A stretch of 64,000 bases of DNA from Histomonas meleagridis (taxonomy: Eukaryota; Parabasalia; Tritrichomonadida; Dientamoebidae): positions 1-64,000 of the forward strand of contig WSYJ01000092.1 in NCBI GenBank assembly GCA_020186115.1. The letters are read 5' to 3'. Shown piece by piece: positions 59,517 through 64,000 of this stretch (position 1 is the first letter of the stretch; each line of letters opens with the position of its first letter). The notes under the pieces are model-generated. The model did not search any database and had not been told where the DNA came from. It was given only the letters and a program-made list of their open reading frames with translations. The translations under genes and the position numbers were made by a program.

Positions 59517-62500
59517 TCAAAAATCAGTAAAAACATATCTTACATCAGGAATTTGTTTGGGAAGTTTTAGTTTTATTGGCATCTTCTGGCCTACCTTGGG
59601 CTCGCTTACGAAAAAGACATTATTACCTGATTCAGAATTATCCCAAGATTTTCCATAATGACATCTTAAACCAAATTCCACTCTCGCCAATTTTCTTAAC
59701 TTCATTGTTTGATTCAAAGAACTTCTTGATGTTACTTGCCCTTCATTTCTTTTTGTTCCAATCAGCTCATTTCTACATAATGGACATTTATCTCTAAATT
59801 GACCACATCTTGAATTATTATGATAAATGTGACCGCATTCAAATACCAATCCACCAACTCCAATCATATTATCAATTGGTGTGTTGCACATTGCGCACAT
59901 TGGATTGAATACAAAAGCAGCTCTATTTTTTACTAACAAAACTTTTTGATACAAATGAGCACAATCTTCCAAAAGCAATTCACACACAGTATTTGATAAC
60001 ATTTGGTTATAATCAAGATATTTAAACACGGCCGATAATACTTTTCTATATTGAATTTGATCGATACCGCAAAATTCTGTTTTTAGAACATTAAAAATAT
60101 TTTCTGGAGAAGCTCTTTGAAGTACTTCAACTACGAAATAAGCAAAGAAAAGTGTTATTGCGTTTTTTGTTTGTGAAGATTTCCCATTACATGCGATATA
60201 TAAAGGTAATTGAAATGCAATAAAAATCCCTTTCCACATATTTTGTTTTTCATAATTCGGGAATTTATTAATAAGATCAAATATTATAGTCATTGTATAA
60301 TAAGCTCTTTGGAGTTCAGGTGCTTCTTTTACTAAATCTACTGAAGGAACATTTATATCGCCACCAAATCGAATCGCTTCAACTAAAACTGCTTCCATTT
60401 CTTCGACAATTAAATTTACAGCTGAATTAATGTTTCCAATTAATGTATAGATATAAATACATGCATCAATAACTCGATGTTGCTTACATATTTTAAATGA
60501 ATCTTCTATTGATATTGTTCGATTTGCTTTTATTAATGGAAGTACTTCATTTGGACAATATCTGCATGTGAATACTAATAAATCATAATAATTATCATTT
60601 GTTAATAATTCTCGCCATTCTGACTTAAATATTGCAGTAAGATAAAGATATTTAATAAATGGATCATTTTCATTTTTAAGAAATTCATTATGAAATCCTG
60701 GAATATGTTTTGATGATAATGAAATCGCTTTTGAAGAATCAATTAATAATAATAAAGAAAAATTGTTTTTTATAGTTTCGATCATATGATTATCAAATAA
60801 TTTATTTGGTTCATTAAAAGAAATTGATTTTGAAGTTTCAAACTCTTCTTCGTTTTCTTGTGATTCACTTATAGTTGTTGACTCACTTGAAGTTTCTTCT
60901 TCAATAGAATCAGATTCATCATTATTCTTAATATCAATTTTTTCATGTAAAAATGTAATATTTTTGTGATTTGTTTCTTGTTTTTTATTTTTTATTATTT
61001 TTTCATTAATTATTATTGATGACGAACTTTCACTTATACTAAAATCATTTCCTTCATTAATTTTCTCTTTTTGATTCGATTGTCCTATTAGTGAATCTAA
61101 AGATATTGAACTTTCATCTTTATTTTTTGGATTTAGATAAAGTTCCGAACCTTTTTGTGGATTTTTAATATATTCAAAAACATATTTTCTTCTTTCTTCT
61201 GTAAGTGCCATTGCATGAATCACTTTATCATATCGTTTTTCATCAGCATAGAAAAGATTTACAATTGTTGAAAAACCAGCTGATTCACAATAGTCAATAA
61301 TATCTTGAAATATAATTATATTTGGATATTGTTCATTTAACATCATTACTATTTTTTCTCTTATATTTATTGATGTTTTTGTTGATTGAAATGCCCAATC
61401 AATTAAAATTTTAATGAAAAGTTGTGGTATTTTTATTTTCATTTCCAAAATATATTGAGCTATAACATCAATACAAGCACATAATTTATCAATTGGAAAT
61501 GAAACAATTGTTTGAAGTATAATTTTACAAAAAGTCTCTAATTCAATTTTAGTTTCTTCATCAAGAATTATTGGGAAATATTTTATAAATTCAGTAATAA
61601 TTTTTGTAACTATTTCTTGATCATTTGACAAAAGTAAGAATAAACGTGGATAAGTACCACCTATTTGAACACATATCCATAAAATAACAAGTTCTTTTTG
61701 TAATTGATTTGTTTTATATTTATCAATTAAAATTAAATCAATTATATATTGCTTATAATATGGAGTTTTATAAAAATATATACATGGTGATAAAAAATCT
61801 TCGTAAATTTCAGTCCATATTTTTAAAAGAATATTAATCATTTGATTTTCTAATGCAATTATAAATAAATCATCAGCATAATGAATTGGAATACCTGTTC
61901 TTAAAATTGCATTTTCTGCTTGATTAATTTTGTTTTCTTTTTTTGCGAGTTCAATCATTTCTTTATATATTTCTAATGTAATATAATTTGATATAGTTGA
62001 ATCCATATATTTAAATATAACTTTTAAAAAGAATTTTAAAGAATTTTCTTCAGTATAATATTTATAAGCTGTTTCTGTAATGAAATTCGACATATTTATT
62101 TCAATTGCCGTTTTAAATCCAAATGATATTTCTTTTGGATCATTTGAAGAACATATAAAATCCATAAAAATATCATACATAATACTTTGTAATGCACGAC
62201 ACCTTAAATAAATATCTGGATTTAAGCCATAGATATGAACTGTTGAGCCAGCAAAAATATTTATAGCCATTTTAAAACATTCATTAAATTCTCCTTTTCT
62301 AGACATATTTATTAAGTTTTCATTCCATGAAATAAATTGTATTGTAAACATTTTTTCTTTGTTAAAATAATATGGCGTTTCTCCATGAATAGATACATGA
62401 GTTATTTTTCGAAGATTATTTTTTATAACTGAAGTTGTATAATATTGTTCTTCTATATTATTATTTTCATAATTTGCAACATCAAAAAGAGATCCATCAG

Positions 62501-63323
62501 ATAAAAGAATTTGAACAGAAAAATCTATTAAAAACGCAGTTGTTATAATTTTCTTTAAAAATTTATGGGAATAATAAGGAATAATACTTCCTGAAATACT
62601 ATCAATTCCAAAAATTTGAACTTCTAAACCAAACCAAACAATTAAAATCGTGATTCCATTTAGTTTAGTTTTTGCAATAAAATCAATTGTTCCTTCATTA
62701 CATGAAGTAATATTAGTAACATTAGAAATAATTTCGTTTGCATTATAAAAATTTACACTTTTCTTTGTCGAAAAAATAAAAAATGATGAAGATGTTTTTG
62801 GCATGAAAACTTTTCTTAAAACATTTGTACTCGTATATATACATTGTTCTTTAGGTGATAATAATGTACCTAATCTTGTAAAATGTAAAATTTTATGTTC
62901 TTTCTCAATTGCAATACAAGATTGATCATCTTCTGAATAAGTAATATAAGTAATAACATTTCCATTTTCACGAATCATTTTTGAAATTAATGATTTCTTT
63001 TTTGCATTAAAAAATGATATGTTTCCACTAAAATGACCTGTGACAATATCTTCTGAAAGATGAGAAACAGAAGAACATAAAATTGGTTCTATGCACTTTT
63101 CAGGATCCCCAATTTGAAAAAATGAATGATCTCCATATAAAAGAACATATGGCATTGTACAATATTCAGAATACTCATGATTTCTTAGTGAATTAAAATG
63201 ATTTTTTCCATATATACAAATGAGCTTTTCATTATATGAAATTCCCTCTATCCTTTTTAACGAAGGAACAATTTTAAATTCATGTTCTTGATTAATTTTA
63301 ATTTGATGAATTTCAAAATTCAT
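59517..63323 (-). CDS. VPS8-like CORVET subunit (beta-propeller, helical repeat, RING)
   Basis: 1268 residues. The N-terminal third reads as a WD40-type propeller (EDIVTGHFSGNISFFNAKKKSLISKMI, ITYSEDDQSCIAIEKEHKILHF). The middle is alpha-solenoid typical of clathrin/VPS repeats, with a disordered acidic Ser insert at about 760-850. At about 1190-1240 lies a RING-H2-like finger: CAMCNTPI, FECGHIYHNNSRCG and CPLCRNEL. Propeller, solenoid and C-terminal RING are shared by VPS8, VPS41, VPS11 and VPS18. Length and the position of the RING near the end favour VPS8, the Rab5-effector subunit of CORVET in endosomal tethering. VPS41 is usually shorter (about 850). Confidence 0.75.
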   Translation of the reverse strand: MNFEIHQIKINQEHEFKIVPSLKRIEGISYNEKLICIYGKNHFNSLRNHEYSEYCTMPYVLLYGDHSFFQIGDPEKCIEPILCSSVSHLSEDIVTGHFSGNISFFNAKKKSLISKMIRENGNVITYITYSEDDQSCIAIEKEHKILHFTRLGTLLSPKEQCIYTSTNVLRKVFMPKTSSSFFIFSTKKSVNFYNANEIISNVTNITSCNEGTIDFIAKTKLNGITILIVWFGLEVQIFGIDSISGSIIPYYSHKFLKKIITTAFLIDFSVQILLSDGSLFDVANYENNNIEEQYYTTSVIKNNLRKITHVSIHGETPYYFNKEKMFTIQFISWNENLINMSRKGEFNECFKMAINIFAGSTVHIYGLNPDIYLRCRALQSIMYDIFMDFICSSNDPKEISFGFKTAIEINMSNFITETAYKYYTEENSLKFFLKVIFKYMDSTISNYITLEIYKEMIELAKKENKINQAENAILRTGIPIHYADDLFIIALENQMINILLKIWTEIYEDFLSPCIYFYKTPYYKQYIIDLILIDKYKTNQLQKELVILWICVQIGGTYPRLFLLLSNDQEIVTKIITEFIKYFPIILDEETKIELETFCKIILQTIVSFPIDKLCACIDVIAQYILEMKIKIPQLFIKILIDWAFQSTKTSINIREKIVMMLNEQYPNIIIFQDIIDYCESAGFSTIVNLFYADEKRYDKVIHAMALTEERRKYVFEYIKNPQKGSELYLNPKNKDESSISLDSLIGQSNQKEKINEGNDFSISESSSSIIINEKIIKNKKQETNHKNITFLHEKIDIKNNDESDSIEEETSSESTTISESQENEEEFETSKSISFNEPNKLFDNHMIETIKNNFSLLLLIDSSKAISLSSKHIPGFHNEFLKNENDPFIKYLYLTAIFKSEWRELLTNDNYYDLLVFTCRYCPNEVLPLIKANRTISIEDSFKICKQHRVIDACIYIYTLIGNINSAVNLIVEEMEAVLVEAIRFGGDINVPSVDLVKEAPELQRAYYTMTIIFDLINKFPNYEKQNMWKGIFIAFQLPLYIACNGKSSQTKNAITLFFAYFVVEVLQRASPENIFNVLKTEFCGIDQIQYRKVLSAVFKYLDYNQMLSNTVCELLLEDCAHLYQKVLLVKNRAAFVFNPMCAMCNTPIDNMIGVGGLVFECGHIYHNNSRCGQFRDKCPLCRNELIGTKRNEGQVTSRSSLNQTMKLRKLARVEFGLRCHYGKSWDNSESGNNVFFVSEPKVGQKMPIKLKLPKQIPDVRYVFTDF

Positions 63324-63791
63324 TTTTTATTAAAAAAAGTTTAAGAAAACCAAAAATTAGTTTTATGAAAAATCCTTTTAGCAAAAACAAAAAACATGTA
63401 ACCTATTTTGACAGTATCTAAGTTGATAAAATCATATTTCTTAATTTACGTATTTTGTTAGCACTCGTGTATTGGTTTCGTTTAGGGAATTCCTTTCTTT
63501 GTGAAAGATACTATATGTGTATATGTCGAATTGAATGATTATTTTCGGAAATAATTTTTAATATCTGACGATTTTTTAATATTTTAACGTTAACTTAGCT
63601 TGCTTTACATAACAATTAAATTTATATTATTACGAGTATAAATTTTTTCTCCTTGAAAATGAAGACATGTCTTTATTTTTTGTTGGCGGGCTGATCATAA
63701 CGGTTTCGGTTCTATCTTTTTTTTAAAACAAGTTTTTGACAGCAGTATTCAATTTCAACAAAACGCCAAAAAGTCGGTTAACAGATATCAG
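63324..63791. other. Intergenic; MYB-type core and GGCGGG near 63690
   Basis: TTGGCGGGCTGATCATAACGGTTTCGG at about 63683-63709 combines an E2F-like GGCGGG half-site with AACGGT roughly 85-105 nt upstream of the next ATG. No gene seen. Confidence 0.4.
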
Positions 63792-64000
63792 ATGTGTAAG
63801 GAAGTTGACGAACCCTCATCATCATCAGATAAGAAGCCAAATAAGCAACAGGCCCAGGCTCCTTCTCCTCCTCCACCACAACCAGAAACGCCGGCTCCAC
63901 AACCATCGAGCCCACCACCAGCTCCTGTTACACCAGCGCCATCCGTTCCAGCTACACCACCAACTCCTGAAGCACCACCACGCAATCACAGTTCTGAATT
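63792..64000 (+). CDS. Proline-rich protein, N-terminal part, cut by the window edge
   Basis: ATG 63792 opens a frame that stays open to the last base (69 codons): MCKEVDEPSSSSDKKPNKQQ, then a Pro/Ala/Thr/Ser-rich stretch (PSPPPPQPETPAPQPSSPPP and similar) to the edge. The region is clearly coding by its composition, which is far more C-rich than the surroundings. The minus-strand reading (Gly-rich) is its shadow. No domain visible yet; proline-rich starts are common in actin-binding and SH3-binding proteins. Confidence 0.6.
   Translation, partial: MCKEVDEPSSSSDKKPNKQQAQAPSPPPPQPETPAPQPSSPPPAPVTPAPSVPATPPTPEAPPRNHSSE

Overview
The window reads as nuclear DNA of a parabasalid protist, most likely a Tritrichomonas-type trichomonad (lineage is my inference). 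Supporting signs: about 70% A+T; nearly all genes are single uninterrupted ORFs with very short leaders; trichomonad-like initiator sequences (TCAYTT) lie 5-20 nt upstream of several ATGs; a succinyl-CoA synthetase beta subunit carries a short hydrogenosome-type presequence (MLSTSFSR); there are BspA-like leucine-rich surface proteins with F-T-K-S-N repeats, DUF3447/ankyrin proteins, and Mutator-like and Merlin-like DNA transposons.

Layout. 0.6-3.1 kb: a decayed virus/Maverick-like ORF and a TIR element with a nested foldback. 3.2-12.3 kb: Nup58-like nucleoporin, histone H3, one intact and one broken BspA gene, a nucleoside hydrolase, hydrogenosomal SCS-beta and ribosomal protein uL2. 12.4-14.8 kb: DUF3447/ankyrin locus 1. 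14.9-19.8 kb: a PEMT-like methyltransferase, Dbf4-like protein, alpha/beta hydrolase with a long repeat tail, and a UPF0193 protein. 20.2-24.2 kb: DUF3447/ankyrin locus 2, ending in a UBR box. 24.5-28.3 kb: NOXRED1-like protein, tRNA-Val(AAC) and a PPDK-like pseudoenzyme. 28.6-35.8 kb: a transposon island (Hsp70 fragment, broken MULE, Merlin element with one stop codon, second copy of the TIR element). 35.9-38.0 kb: DUF3447/ankyrin locus 3 on the minus strand. 38.6-48.4 kb: ribosomal protein uS2, membrane proteins, an ER DnaJ/thioredoxin protein, a GRIP golgin, a LEM/HeH-like membrane protein and a PTB-like RNA-binding protein. 48.6-49.8 kb: a broken fourth ankyrin locus and a BspA scrap. 50.5-63.3 kb: a PH-AGC kinase, BspA and discoidin-like remnants, two coiled-coil genes, a tubby-like protein and a VPS8-like CORVET subunit. 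A proline-rich gene runs off the right edge.

The most unusual feature is the architecture of the ankyrin loci. A normal N-terminal DUF3447 ORF is followed by a train of single-ankyrin cassettes of 30 codons (87-90 nt), all stop-free, separated by AT-rich spacers full of stops. In locus 1 the spacers are 80, 80, 80, 80, 80 and 81 nt although their sequences have diverged. In locus 2 the modal length is again 80. In the broken locus 4 the one measurable spacer is 80. In locus 3 the spacers are 100, 120, 80, 160 and 120 nt, each built from an exact whole number of 20-nt units. These lengths do not keep the reading frame, so the cassettes can only form one protein if the spacers are removed from RNA; otherwise they are a silent cassette bank. 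The spacers lack a uniform GT...AG and the canonical trichomonad splice motifs.

Housekeeping genes (uL2, SCS-beta, uS2, H3) use more C- and G-ending codons than the AT-rich remainder, consistent with high expression. MYB-type cores (AACGGT, AACGATA) recur just upstream of many starts.
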